Position numbers and translations under genes: made by a program. A stretch of DNA of 64,000 nucleotides, taken from assembly GCF_900188335.1 (NCBI RefSeq), contig NZ_FZOY01000006.1, positions 248,001-312,000 on the forward strand, in the 5' to 3' direction. Source of the DNA: Tropicimonas sediminicola (GTDB lineage: Bacteria; Pseudomonadota; Alphaproteobacteria; Rhodobacterales; Rhodobacteraceae). Positions 16,638 to 24,813 of the stretch are shown here, one piece after another. The notes beneath the pieces were generated by a model that searched no databases, was not told the origin of the DNA, and saw nothing but the letters and a program-made list of their open reading frames with translations. Each line of letters starts with the position of its first letter. The first letter of the stretch is position 1.

Positions 16638-17981
16638 TCAGTTCTGCAGGTAGACTTCCATCGAGTCGTCCAGCGCGTCCTTCCACGGGGTGTGGTGGAC
16701 CGGCGCCATCGTCCCGGTGATAACCGACTTGTAGCAATTGTCCCGGAAACCCATGATGTTCTCGGCTTTGTGCGCCTTCCATTCGAAGAAGGCCTCGCAG
16801 GCGCCGTCGACATCGAAGCTCGGGTAATCGGTCTCCGCGATCAGTTCCTTGACGTAGGCGCCCTGGTACTTGATCGCGTATTTCACGTCGTCGGAGGCCT
16901 CTTCCCGCGCCTCGCGCTCGGCGACATCGGCCATCAGCGCCTGCTTGTCGGCCGGCACCTCGATCTTGCCGAGGATGATGTCGCGCACGTACCAGGCCTG
17001 GGCGTCGAACATGTTGAAGGTGAACCACTGGTCCTGCATCCCGAGGTAGAACATCTTCGGGTTGTGGACATAGACCACGCCCTTCCAGAGATCCGCCGTC
17101 GCCAGCCGGTTCGCCGTCTTGAGCCGCAGGTCGTCGGGCAGGAAGGGGAAATAGTGCCGGTAGCCGGTGCAGAGGATGATCGCGTCCACATCCTTGGTGC
17201 TGCCGTCGGCGAAATGGGCGGTCATGCCCTCCACCTTCTGCAGGGCGGGCTTCTCTTCCCAGTTGTCAGGCCAGTTGAACCCCATCGGCGCGGAGCGGTA
17301 GGCCGTGGTGACGGACTTGGCGCCGTACTTCCAGCATTGCGAGCCGATGTCCTCGGCCGAATAGGAGGCGCCGAGCACCAGCACGTCCTTGCCGGAGAAC
17401 TCGCGGGCGTCGCGGAAATCGTGGGCATGGACGATGCGGCCGTTGAACTCCTCGAACCCGGGGTATTCCGGCACGTTGGGGCTCGAGAAATGGCCCGAGG
17501 CGCAGATCACGTGATCGAACTGCTCCTTGTAGACGCGGTCGGCCTCCATGTCGTGGAGGGTGATCGTGAACAGGCCCGTGGCCTCGTCAAAATCGACCCA
17601 GCGGACCACGGTGCTGAACCGGATCCAATCCCGCACCCCGGCCTTCAGCACCCGGCCCTCGATATAGTCGAACATGACCGCACGCGGCGGGTAGGACGCG
17701 ATCTGCTTGCCGAAATGCTCCTCGAAGGAATAGTCGGCGAACTCCAGCCCCTCCTTGGGACCGTTGGTCCAGAGGTAGCGGTACATCGAGCAATGGACCG
17801 GCTCGCCGTTCTCGTCGACGCCGGTGCGCCAGGTGTAGTTCCAGAGCCCGCCCCAGTTGGACTGCTTCTCGAAACACACCACCTCGGGGATCGCCTCGCC
17901 CTTTTCGCTGGCGGACTGGAAGGCCCGAAGTTGCGCCAGGCCCGAAGGTCCGGCGCCGATTACAGCCACGCGTTTCGTCAT
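16638..17981 (-). CDS. tmm: Trimethylamine monooxygenase (flavin-containing monooxygenase)
   Basis: A 447-aa FMO. FAD binds at GAGPSGLA (residues 9-16). The FMO fingerprint is in [12 protein letters not shown] and the NADPH-binding motif in [14 protein letters not shown]. The enzyme oxidises trimethylamine to TMAO with NADPH and O2 in the cytoplasm. Length, neighbour tdm and sequence fit bacterial Tmm. The ATG at 17981 was chosen with GAGGA upstream; the frame is open to 18092, but the extra N terminus is Arg/Ser-rich and not part of the family. It is the first gene of the leftward operon and diverges from the signal-less binding-protein homologue. Confidence 0.94.
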   Translation of the reverse strand: MTKRVAVIGAGPSGLAQLRAFQSASEKGEAIPEVVCFEKQSNWGGLWNYTWRTGVDENGEPVHCSMYRYLWTNGPKEGLEFADYSFEEHFGKQIASYPPRAVMFDYIEGRVLKAGVRDWIRFSTVVRWVDFDEATGLFTITLHDMEADRVYKEQFDHVICASGHFSSPNVPEYPGFEEFNGRIVHAHDFRDAREFSGKDVLVLGASYSAEDIGSQCWKYGAKSVTTAYRSAPMGFNWPDNWEEKPALQKVEGMTAHFADGSTKDVDAIILCTGYRHYFPFLPDDLRLKTANRLATADLWKGVVYVHNPKMFYLGMQDQWFTFNMFDAQAWYVRDIILGKIEVPADKQALMADVAEREAREEASDDVKYAIKYQGAYVKELIAETDYPSFDVDGACEAFFEWKAHKAENIMGFRDNCYKSVITGTMAPVHHTPWKDALDDSMEVYLQN

Positions 17982-18134
17982 CGTCTTTGTCCTCGCCCTC
18001 GATGTTGGTCTCTTCGTCTGGTCTGATCCAGATCTCGAAATCGGTTCTTCGCGGATGAACCAATTCGGGGCGGACGGAGGAGAATCGGTCAACGATTTCC
18101 TGTGTGGAAAATTTCTTTCCTTAACATTTCGGCA

Positions 18135-18170
18135 TTTCCAAAGCGCAGATCGCGGCTATAGATCAATTAA
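18135..18170 (+). promoter_or_regulatory. Candidate promoter placing +1 at or next to the start codon
   Basis: TTTCCA (18135-18140), a 16-bp spacer and TATAGA (18157-18162) resemble a housekeeping promoter. The predicted start point (about 18169-18170) falls on the ATG of the plus-strand gene, which also has no Shine-Dalgarno. A leaderless mRNA is possible. The region is AT-rich compared with its surroundings. Confidence 0.4.
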
Positions 18171-19492
18171 TGAGCAGTTCGTCGTTCGCACAGCGCCTTG
18201 CCGTCACTGGTTCCCTCCGCCCGCTCGGGGCCGAGAATCGGTCTCCCCTGCGCATCGGATTCCTGACCCCACTGACCGGGGCCGAAGCCGAATGGGGCCG
18301 CCAGGGGATCGACGGCTGCCGGATCTGGGTGGACTGGATCAATGCCTCGGGCGGCCTGATGGTGGCCGGTCAGCGGCGCAAGGTGAGCATCGTCGCCCAT
18401 GACAGCTCCCGAGGCGCGGCGGAAACCCTGGAGGCCGCGCACGACCTCGTCGATCGCCAGCGGGTGAAGATGGTGCTGACCCTCGGCGGCGACAGCATCG
18501 CGCCCGCCCTGCCCTACCTGATGCGCCGGCGGGTGCTTGTCTCGACCCTGCTGCCGACCGACCTGTCGCCGGACACGCCCTTCCTGATCGCCCCGGCCGA
18601 GGTGCACCCATTGTTCAACGTTACCGGCGTCGACTGGCTCGCCCGGACCGCACCGGAAGCCCGGCGGATCAGCCTGTGCAGCCAGACCGACCGGCTCGGC
18701 CTGCCCTCGCTCGCCGTCTACCGCGCCGCCTTCGAGGCCGCCGGCCGCGACGTGGTGAAGGAGGTGCGCTACGCCCCCGACACGACCGAGGCCGACGCGA
18801 TCGTCGCGGCAATGATGGCGGAGGAACCGGACGTGCTGTGCTGGTGCTCCTCGGCGCCGCCGATGATCCATGCGCTGACCGAGGCCGCCCATGCCCGCGG
18901 CTTCACCGGCCGCATCCTGGCCTGCACGGCCGACGAATACCCGCGCCTCATCGCCCGCACCTCGCCCGCCTTCATGGAGCGCTACACCTTCCAGTTCCCG
19001 GATTTCGACGATCCCGAGCTGGCCGACACGGCTTTCTTCTTCAGCCGTCCGGGGACCTTCTTCGAAACCTACAACCGGCTTTTCCCGGGCCGCTGGAACG
19101 CGGTGAGCTGGGAATATGCCTCGGTGCTGGACCTGTGGCACAACGCGGTGGAATGGGCCGACACGACGGAACCGGTCTCCGTTCTGGCGGCGATGAAGCG
19201 CCGCCAGGTGATGCCCCATGCGTTCGGCCCGGCGCGCTGGTGGGGCGCTCCTCTCTTCGGCACCGACAACGCGCTGGTCGGCGACTGGCCGGTTGTCTGT
19301 TTGCGGGACGGGCGGGCGCGGATCGTCGAGTTCGGCTCGGTGCTGTCCTGGCTGGAGCGGCACGAGGAGCTGCTCAAACGGCACATGACCGAGCTGGGCC
19401 AGATGTGGTTCCAGCGCATCGCGGAGCGGCGCGACGAGCCGGGCGGCGTCACTCTTCCTGAAGCAGAAGCCGCTGGTCCTCGAGGAGCGTGA
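18170..19492 (+). CDS. Periplasmic-binding-protein-like protein (LivJ/AmiC fold) without signal peptide
   Basis: A 440-aa type I periplasmic-binding-fold protein: LRIGFLTPLTGAEAEWGRQG (about 27-46), GGDSIAPALPYL and NAVSWEYASVLDLWHNAVEW match branched-chain/amide-binding proteins. There is no hydrophobic signal at the N terminus. An in-frame TAA at 18122-18124 leaves no ATG, GTG or TTG upstream, so export is not expected. No permease or ATPase gene lies beside it. It diverges from tmm, and its 3' end overlaps the converging GntR gene by 44 bp. A cytoplasmic ligand sensor, as AmiC is for amides, is a plausible role; a misassigned transport protein is the alternative. Confidence 0.75.
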   Translation: MSSSSFAQRLAVTGSLRPLGAENRSPLRIGFLTPLTGAEAEWGRQGIDGCRIWVDWINASGGLMVAGQRRKVSIVAHDSSRGAAETLEAAHDLVDRQRVKMVLTLGGDSIAPALPYLMRRRVLVSTLLPTDLSPDTPFLIAPAEVHPLFNVTGVDWLARTAPEARRISLCSQTDRLGLPSLAVYRAAFEAAGRDVVKEVRYAPDTTEADAIVAAMMAEEPDVLCWCSSAPPMIHALTEAAHARGFTGRILACTADEYPRLIARTSPAFMERYTFQFPDFDDPELADTAFFFSRPGTFFETYNRLFPGRWNAVSWEYASVLDLWHNAVEWADTTEPVSVLAAMKRRQVMPHAFGPARWWGAPLFGTDNALVGDWPVVCLRDGRARIVEFGSVLSWLERHEELLKRHMTELGQMWFQRIAERRDEPGGVTLPEAEAAGPRGA

Positions 19493-20171
19493 GCTTCATG
19501 AACTCGCTGGCCGCCTCGATATCGCGCGAGGTGATCGCGTTGAACAGCGCGTTGTAGCTGCGCTGGTAGGTCGCGATCCGCGCGGGCGTCAGGTGCCGGC
19601 GGTACATCGCGCCGCGAAACGATTGCCGGCGCGCATCGATCACCAGGTTGTAGCAGGCCACGAGCAGCGGATTGCCGGTGCCCTCCGCGATCTGGCGATG
19701 GAATTCCTCTTCCAGCCGGACGAAATGGCCGGCTTCGGTCTGCACCGCCTCCATCCGCGACAGGGTCTCGCCCAGGGCCTCGATGTGGCGCGGCGCCATG
19801 TTGATGATCGCCAGCCGCACCATCTCCGGCTCGAAGATCCCGCGCACCACCTGCAGGTGCAGCGGCCCGGTCTCGGCGGCGACCGGCGCGACGGAGCTGT
19901 CGGCGGCATCGGGGTCGTAGGTCACGAAGGAGCCCGAGCCGGCGCGACGCCGGATCATGCCGCGCTCCTCCAGGTGATCGAGCGCCTCGCGGACGGTGTT
20001 ACGGGCGACGCCGAGGTCCTGGGCCAGTTGCCGCTCGGAGGGCAGCCGCTCCTCCACTGCGTGCTCGCCGGAGACGATCCGCGTGGTCAGCGTGTCGATC
20101 ACGTACTGGACGGTCACGCCGACGATCTGTCCCGTGGCGTCGGAAGCCTTGCGGCGGGAGGGGCTGTTCAC
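19449..20171 (-). CDS. GntR family transcriptional regulator, FCD (FadR) subfamily
   Basis: A 240-aa regulator. Its winged helix (about 15-80) includes LPSERQLAQDLGVARNTVREALDHLEERGMI, and a C-terminal FCD domain (about 100-230) has EEEFHRQIAEGTGNPLL. The start is taken as the GTG at 20171 with a weak AGG upstream; no ATG fits between it and the far upstream open frame. It lies downstream of purU on the same strand (156-bp gap) and converges on the binding-protein-like gene with overlapping 3' ends. Control of the methylated-amine genes is likely from context, but no operator was established. Confidence 0.85.
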   Translation of the reverse strand: MNSPSRRKASDATGQIVGVTVQYVIDTLTTRIVSGEHAVEERLPSERQLAQDLGVARNTVREALDHLEERGMIRRRAGSGSFVTYDPDAADSSVAPVAAETGPLHLQVVRGIFEPEMVRLAIINMAPRHIEALGETLSRMEAVQTEAGHFVRLEEEFHRQIAEGTGNPLLVACYNLVIDARRQSFRGAMYRRHLTPARIATYQRSYNALFNAITSRDIEAASEFMKLTLLEDQRLLLQEE

Positions 20172-20327
20172 TCTGCGTACCTGCAACCGGTCGTTTCGGA
20201 CATGTGTTGCATAGCAATAGGCGGCGCAGCGCGGGATTTCCACCGCGTTGCGCGGCACGGGCGCCCCGCCGCGCAGCGGCGCCACCGCCGCTCGGGCTCC
20301 GCCCGGCGGCAGGCCCCCCCGCCCGTT

Positions 20328-21212
20328 TCAGCCCATCCGTTCGGATTCGTAGCTGCCCGGATAGGCCGGGAAGACCACCGTCTTGTTGCCATTGATGAAG
20401 GCGCGATGGTGGATATGGGCGTGGATCGCCCGGCTCAGCACGAGGCTTTCCACGTCCCGGCCGAGCGATACGTAGTCCGCCGCCGATTGCGCATGGGTGA
20501 TGCGCACGATGTCCTGCTCGATGATCGGGCCCTCGTCGAGGTCGGCGGTGACGTAGTGCGAGGTCGCCCCGATGAACTTCACGCCGCGCTCGTAGGCCTG
20601 CTTGTAGGGGTTCGCGCCCTTGAAGGACGGCAGGAAAGAGTGGTGGATGTTGATGATCCGCCCCGACATCTTCTGGCACATCTCGTCGCTGAGGATCTGC
20701 ATGTAGCGCGCCAGAACGATCAGCTCGGCTCCGGTCTCCTCCACGATCGACATGATCGCGGCTTCTGCCTGCGGCTTGTTGGCCTTGGTCACCCTGATGC
20801 AATGGAACGGGATATCGTGGTTCACCACGAGCTTCTGGTAGTCCATGTGATTGGAGATAACAGCCACGATATCAATGGGCAGCGCGCCGATCCTCCAGCG
20901 ATACAGGAGGTCGTTCAGGCAATGCCCGAAGCGCGAGACCATGATCACCACCTTCATCTTCTCGGCTTCGTCGTGGAAGGCGAACTCCATGTCAAAGGGT
21001 TTGGCGATCTCCTCGAACCCGTCCCGAAGCGCCTCGAGGCTCTCGCCCAGCTCGCTGGCGAAACTGGTGCGCATGAAGAACCGGCCGGTCTCCTGGTCGT
21101 CGAAATGCGCAGAATCGGTGATGTTGCAGCCTTTCTCCGCCAGGTAGCTGGCGACGGCGGCGACGATGCCGCGGCTCGACTTGCACATCACGGTCAGGGC
21201 GTACTTGCTCAT
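20328..21212 (-). CDS. purU: Formyltetrahydrofolate deformylase
   Basis: A 294-aa enzyme. An N-terminal ACT domain covers about residues 1-80 and a formyltransferase-type catalytic domain about 90-290. Catalytic motifs are INIHHSFLPSFKGANPYKQA (Asn/His) and GATSHYVTADLDEGPIIEQD (His/Asp). It hydrolyses 10-formyl-THF to formate and THF. In this setting it regenerates folate for Tdm and DmmD and disposes of one-carbon units from methyl groups, a known association in marine methylated-amine users. AAGGAG sits 6 nt before the ATG at 21212. A 196-bp gap with a stem-loop separates it from gmaS. Confidence 0.93.
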   Translation of the reverse strand: MSKYALTVMCKSSRGIVAAVASYLAEKGCNITDSAHFDDQETGRFFMRTSFASELGESLEALRDGFEEIAKPFDMEFAFHDEAEKMKVVIMVSRFGHCLNDLLYRWRIGALPIDIVAVISNHMDYQKLVVNHDIPFHCIRVTKANKPQAEAAIMSIVEETGAELIVLARYMQILSDEMCQKMSGRIINIHHSFLPSFKGANPYKQAYERGVKFIGATSHYVTADLDEGPIIEQDIVRITHAQSAADYVSLGRDVESLVLSRAIHAHIHHRAFINGNKTVVFPAYPGSYESERMG

Positions 21213-21326
21213 GGCGGTCTCCTTTGGGAAGGCAGGGTTTGGGGGCGCCGGACCCGCGGTGGCGGCCCCGACCGCAGGTTCCGGCAAGGTCGCAGGCAAC
21301 ATCCGGCCCGGCCCGTGCCCGCGGCC

Positions 21327-21349
21327 GCCCACGACCAAGGGTGGTGGGC
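21327..21349 (-). other. Intercistronic stem-loop gmaS/purU
   Basis: GCCCACGACC (21327-21336) and GGTGGTGGGC (21340-21349) make a 10-bp stem with one mismatch and a 3-nt loop. No T-run is present. It lies in the 196-bp gap after gmaS. Confidence 0.5.
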
Positions 21350-21408
21350 GGGATTGGGGTCACGGGCTCCCGGCGCCGGGATGGCCCGGGGTCAGGACGC
21401 GCGGTGGC

Positions 21409-22728
21409 TCAGATGTCGAGCGTGTGCTGACGTTCCCAGTTGGAGAAGTGGGAGACGAAGGAGTTCCACTCCTGCATCTTCATCTTCATGTAGGAGGCCG
21501 AGAAATCCTCGCCGAGCATCGCCTTGAGCTCCGCGTCCGCGTCGTAGTAGCGGATCGCGTCGAGCAGGTTCAGGGGCAGCTTCGGCGCATCGGTGATCTT
21601 GTGCCCCTCGGCATACATGTCGATGTCGTAGCGCGGGCCGGGGTCGGCCTTGGAGCGGATGCCGGAGAGGCCCGCGGCGATGATGACGGCCTGCATCAGG
21701 TAGGGGTTCGCCGCCCCGTCCGGCAGGCGCAGCTCGAACCGGCCCGGTCCCGGCACGCGGACCATGTGGGTGCGGTTGTTGCCGGTCCAGGTCACCGTGT
21801 TGGGGGCCCAGGTCGCGCCGGAGAGCGTGCGCGGCGCGTTGATCCGCTTGTAGCTGTTGACCGTCGGGTTGGTGATCGCGGCCAGTGCCTCGGCGTGTTT
21901 CATGATACCGCCGAGGAAATGCGCGCCCTGCTCGGAGAGCCCGAGTTCGGCGGTCTGACCCGCCCCCTTCTCGGCTGCGAAGACGTTGGTCTTGCCCTCG
22001 ATATCCCAGACCGAGATATGGGCGTGGCAGCCATTGCCGGTCAGCCCCTCGACGGGCTTGGGCATGAAGGTGGCGCGCAGCCCGTGCTTCTCGGCCACCG
22101 ACTTGACCATGAACTTGAAAAAGCTGTGGCGGTCGGCGGTGACCAGCGCGTCGGCGAATTCCCAGTTCATCTCGAACTGGCCGTTGGCATCCTCGTGGTC
22201 GTTCTGGTACGGGCCCCAGCCCATCTCCAGCATGTAATCGCAGATCTCGGCGATCACGTCGTAGCGGCGCATCACCGCCTGCTGGTCGTAGCAGGGCTTC
22301 TCGGCTGTATCGGCGGGATCCGAGATCGTGAGCCCGTCCGGCGTCAGCAGGAAGAACTCGGCCTCGATGCCGGTCTTGACCCTGAGCCCGTGCTCGGCGG
22401 CAGCGGCGATCTGGCGGCGCAGCACGTTGCGCGGGGCCTGCTCCACCTCCTCGCCCTCCATCACGCAGTTCGCGGCGACCCAGGCGACATCGCGCTTCCA
22501 GGGAAGCGGCGTCGCGGTCGAGGGGTCCGGTACCGCCAGCATGTCGGGATGCGCGGGGGTGAGGTCGAGCCAGGTGGCGAAGCCGGCAAAGCCCGCCCCG
22601 TCGACCTGCATGTCGGAGATCGCCTGCGCCGGCACGAGCTTGGCGCGTTGTCCACCGAACAGATCGGTGTAGGAGATCATGAAGTACTTGATGCCCTGTT
22701 CGCGGGCGAATTCGGCCAGATCGGTCAT
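21409..22728 (-). CDS. gmaS: Gamma-glutamylmethylamide synthetase (glutamine-synthetase family)
   Basis: A 439-aa glutamine-synthetase homologue. Metal and substrate motifs are visible: GIEAEFFLL (about 119-127), NDHEDANGQFEMNW, the GNGCHAHISVWD region and NNRTHMVRVPGPGRFELRLPDGAANPYL. In the company of mgsABC and dmm genes it is assigned to the ATP-dependent ligation of methylamine and glutamate to gamma-glutamylmethylamide, rather than to ammonium assimilation. It is shorter than GlnA type I (about 470 aa) and belongs to the GSIII-like catabolic branch. A perfect palindromic hairpin separates it from mgsC. Sequence alone cannot fully exclude a glutamylpolyamine synthetase. Confidence 0.9.
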   Translation of the reverse strand: MTDLAEFAREQGIKYFMISYTDLFGGQRAKLVPAQAISDMQVDGAGFAGFATWLDLTPAHPDMLAVPDPSTATPLPWKRDVAWVAANCVMEGEEVEQAPRNVLRRQIAAAAEHGLRVKTGIEAEFFLLTPDGLTISDPADTAEKPCYDQQAVMRRYDVIAEICDYMLEMGWGPYQNDHEDANGQFEMNWEFADALVTADRHSFFKFMVKSVAEKHGLRATFMPKPVEGLTGNGCHAHISVWDIEGKTNVFAAEKGAGQTAELGLSEQGAHFLGGIMKHAEALAAITNPTVNSYKRINAPRTLSGATWAPNTVTWTGNNRTHMVRVPGPGRFELRLPDGAANPYLMQAVIIAAGLSGIRSKADPGPRYDIDMYAEGHKITDAPKLPLNLLDAIRYYDADAELKAMLGEDFSASYMKMKMQEWNSFVSHFSNWERQHTLDI

Positions 22729-22760
22729 TCGTCCATTCCTGTTCTTGTCGTGATCGTTGC

Positions 22761-22783
22761 GGGCGGGGCGCGGCGCCCCGCCC
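22761..22783 (-). other. Perfect 11-bp inverted repeat between mgsC and gmaS
   Basis: GGGCGGGGCGC (22761-22771) and GCGCCCCGCCC (22773-22783) are perfect arms around one base, 8 bp after the mgsC stop. As RNA this gives a very stable 10-bp stem. No T-run follows. It probably separates the expression levels of mgsABC and gmaS. Confidence 0.6.
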
Positions 22784-22791
22784 GGGGAAGC

Positions 22792-24117
22792 TCAGAAGCC
22801 GGTCTTGCCGGGGATCCAGCCGGTGCCGGCCAGCGGCACACCGGCCATGGCGGCGGCCTCGATGGTCAGCGCGCACAGGTCCTCGGGTTCGAGGTTGTGC
22901 ACGTGGCTCTTGCCGCAGGCCCGCGCCAGCGTCTGGCATTCCAGCGTCAGCACGTTGAGGTAGTTGCGCAGCCGCCGCCCCGCCTCGACGGGATCGAGCC
23001 GTGCCATCAGCTCCGGGTCCTGGGTGGTGATGCCGGCCGGGTCGCGCCCTTCCTGCCAGTCGTCATAGGCGCCGGCGGTGGTGCCGAGCTTCTGGTATTC
23101 CGCCTCCCACTTCGGGTCGTTGTCGCCGAGCGCCACCAGCGCCGCCGTACCGATGGAGACCGCGTCGGCACCGAGCGCCAGCGCCTTGGCCACGTCGGCC
23201 CCGGTGCGGATGCCGCCGGAGACCACAAGCTGCACCTCCCGGTGCATGCCGAGATCCTGCAGCGCCTGCACGGCCGGCCGGATGCAGGCCAGCGTCGGCT
23301 GGCCGACATGCTCGATGAACACGTCCTGCGTTGCCGCCGTGCCGCCCTGCATGCCGTCGAGCACGACAACGTCGGCCCCGGCCTTCACCGCAAGCGCGGT
23401 ATCGTAATAGGGACGCGCGCCACCGATCTTGATGTAGATCGGCTTTTCCCAGCCGGTGATCTCGCGCAGCTCGAGGATCTTGATCTCGAGATCGTCCGGC
23501 CCGGTCCAGTCCGGGTGCCGGCAGGCGGAGCGCTGGTCGATGCCGACCGGAAGGTCGCGCATCCCGGCCACGCGCTCGGTGATCTTCTGGCCCAGCAGCA
23601 TGCCTCCGCCGCCCGGCTTGGCGCCCTGCCCGACCACGACCTCGATCGCATCGGCGCGGCGCAGGTCGTCCGGGTTCATACCGTAGCGCGACGGCAGGTA
23701 CTGGTAGACCAGCTTCTCCGAATGGCCCCGCTCCTCCTCTGTCATGCCACCGTCGCCGGTGGTGGTCGAGGTGCCGGCAAGCGTCGCGCCGCGGCCGAGG
23801 GCCTCCTTGGCCGGGCCGGAGAGCGAACCGAAGGACATGCCGGCGATGGTCACGGGGATTTTCAGCTCGATCGGCTTCTTGGCGAAGCGGGTGCCGAGCG
23901 TCACCGCCGTGTCGCATTTCTCCCTATAGCCTTCCAGCGGATAGCGGCTGATCGAGGCACCGAGGAATAGCAGGTCGTCGAAATGCGGCACCCGGCGCTT
24001 CGCGCCACCGCCGCGAATGTCGTAGATGCCGGTGACGGCTGCGCGGCGGATCTCGGAGTTGGTCTCGTTGGAGAAGGTCCAGGATTGCCGGGGCGTGGTG
24101 TGTGGGGTCGCGTCCAT
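22792..24117 (-). CDS. mgsC: N-methylglutamate synthase subunit C (FMN-binding glutamate synthase domain)
   Basis: A 441-aa protein of the glutamate-synthase central/FMN class. Flavin and substrate motifs are IAGMSFGSLSGPAKEALGRGA, GQGAKPGGGGMLLGQKI, VVLDGMQGGTAATQD and VSGGIRTGADVAKALALGADAV. With MgsA and MgsB it forms N-methylglutamate synthase, which transfers the methylamino group of gamma-glutamylmethylamide to glutamate. The start at 24117 follows mgsB by 11 bp with a GGAG nearby. The long frame upstream overlaps mgsB and is not real. Confidence 0.92.
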   Translation of the reverse strand: MDATPHTTPRQSWTFSNETNSEIRRAAVTGIYDIRGGGAKRRVPHFDDLLFLGASISRYPLEGYREKCDTAVTLGTRFAKKPIELKIPVTIAGMSFGSLSGPAKEALGRGATLAGTSTTTGDGGMTEEERGHSEKLVYQYLPSRYGMNPDDLRRADAIEVVVGQGAKPGGGGMLLGQKITERVAGMRDLPVGIDQRSACRHPDWTGPDDLEIKILELREITGWEKPIYIKIGGARPYYDTALAVKAGADVVVLDGMQGGTAATQDVFIEHVGQPTLACIRPAVQALQDLGMHREVQLVVSGGIRTGADVAKALALGADAVSIGTAALVALGDNDPKWEAEYQKLGTTAGAYDDWQEGRDPAGITTQDPELMARLDPVEAGRRLRNYLNVLTLECQTLARACGKSHVHNLEPEDLCALTIEAAAMAGVPLAGTGWIPGKTGF

Positions 24118-24128
24118 GGGAGGGCTCC

Positions 24129-24812
24129 TCAGTATTCGCCGGCGTGGTCGATGTTGAAGTTGTAGAGCTTGCGGGCCGAGCCGTAGCGGCGGAACTCTTC
24201 CGGGCTGGCGTCGGCGCCCGCGCGTTCCAGCAGGTCGCGCAGGATCTCGATATGTTCGGGGCGCATCTCCTTCTCGACGCAATCCGCGCCGAGGGATTTC
24301 ACGGTACCGCGCACGAAGATCCGGGTCTCGTAGAGGCTGTCGCCGAGCGCGTCGCCGGCATCCCCGAGCACGACGATGTTGCCTCTCTGGGCCATGAAGC
24401 CCGACATGTGACCGATGCTGCCATGCACCACGATGTCGATGCCTTTCATCGAGATGCCGCAGCGCGAACTGGCGTTGCCCTTGACGACGAGCAGACCGCC
24501 GCGGCCGGTTGCGCCGGCATACTGGCTCGCATCGCCCTCGACGATCACGGTGCCCGACATCATGTTCTCGGCCACGCCCGGCCCGGCGGAGCCGGTGACG
24601 CGCACGGTGGCCTGCTTGTTCATGCCGGCGCAGTAATAGCCGGTGGATCCCTTCACCGTGACCTCGATGGGCGCGTCGAGCCCCACCGCGAGCGCGTGGG
24701 CGCCCTTGGGATTCACGATCTCCCAGCTGGTCTGGTTGGTGTTGTCGGTCTGCGCCTGAAGCATCGCGTTCAGGTCGCGCAGCGGCGTGGTGGCAAGGTC
24801 GATGGTCTGCAT
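24129..24812 (-). CDS. mgsB: N-methylglutamate synthase subunit B (GXGXG beta-helix domain)
   Basis: A 227-aa right-handed beta-helix protein equivalent to the C-terminal domain of glutamate synthase. The repeating Gly pattern is clear (GTVIVEGDASQYAGATGRGG, GIDIVVHGSIGHMSGFMAQR, GNIVVLGDAGDALGDSLYE). It scaffolds the glutaminase and synthase subunits. The ATG lies 1 bp after the mgsA stop, which indicates translational coupling. As in other MgsABC systems, the three glutamate-synthase domains are separate proteins here. Confidence 0.92.
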   Translation of the reverse strand: MQTIDLATTPLRDLNAMLQAQTDNTNQTSWEIVNPKGAHALAVGLDAPIEVTVKGSTGYYCAGMNKQATVRVTGSAGPGVAENMMSGTVIVEGDASQYAGATGRGGLLVVKGNASSRCGISMKGIDIVVHGSIGHMSGFMAQRGNIVVLGDAGDALGDSLYETRIFVRGTVKSLGADCVEKEMRPEHIEILRDLLERAGADASPEEFRRYGSARKLYNFNIDHAGEY

Positions 24813-24813
24813 C

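Noticed and set aside
21166-23970. 934-codon open frame antisense to gmaS and mgsC
   Set aside because: Covers two clear enzyme genes and their palindromic gap; no recognisable domain.
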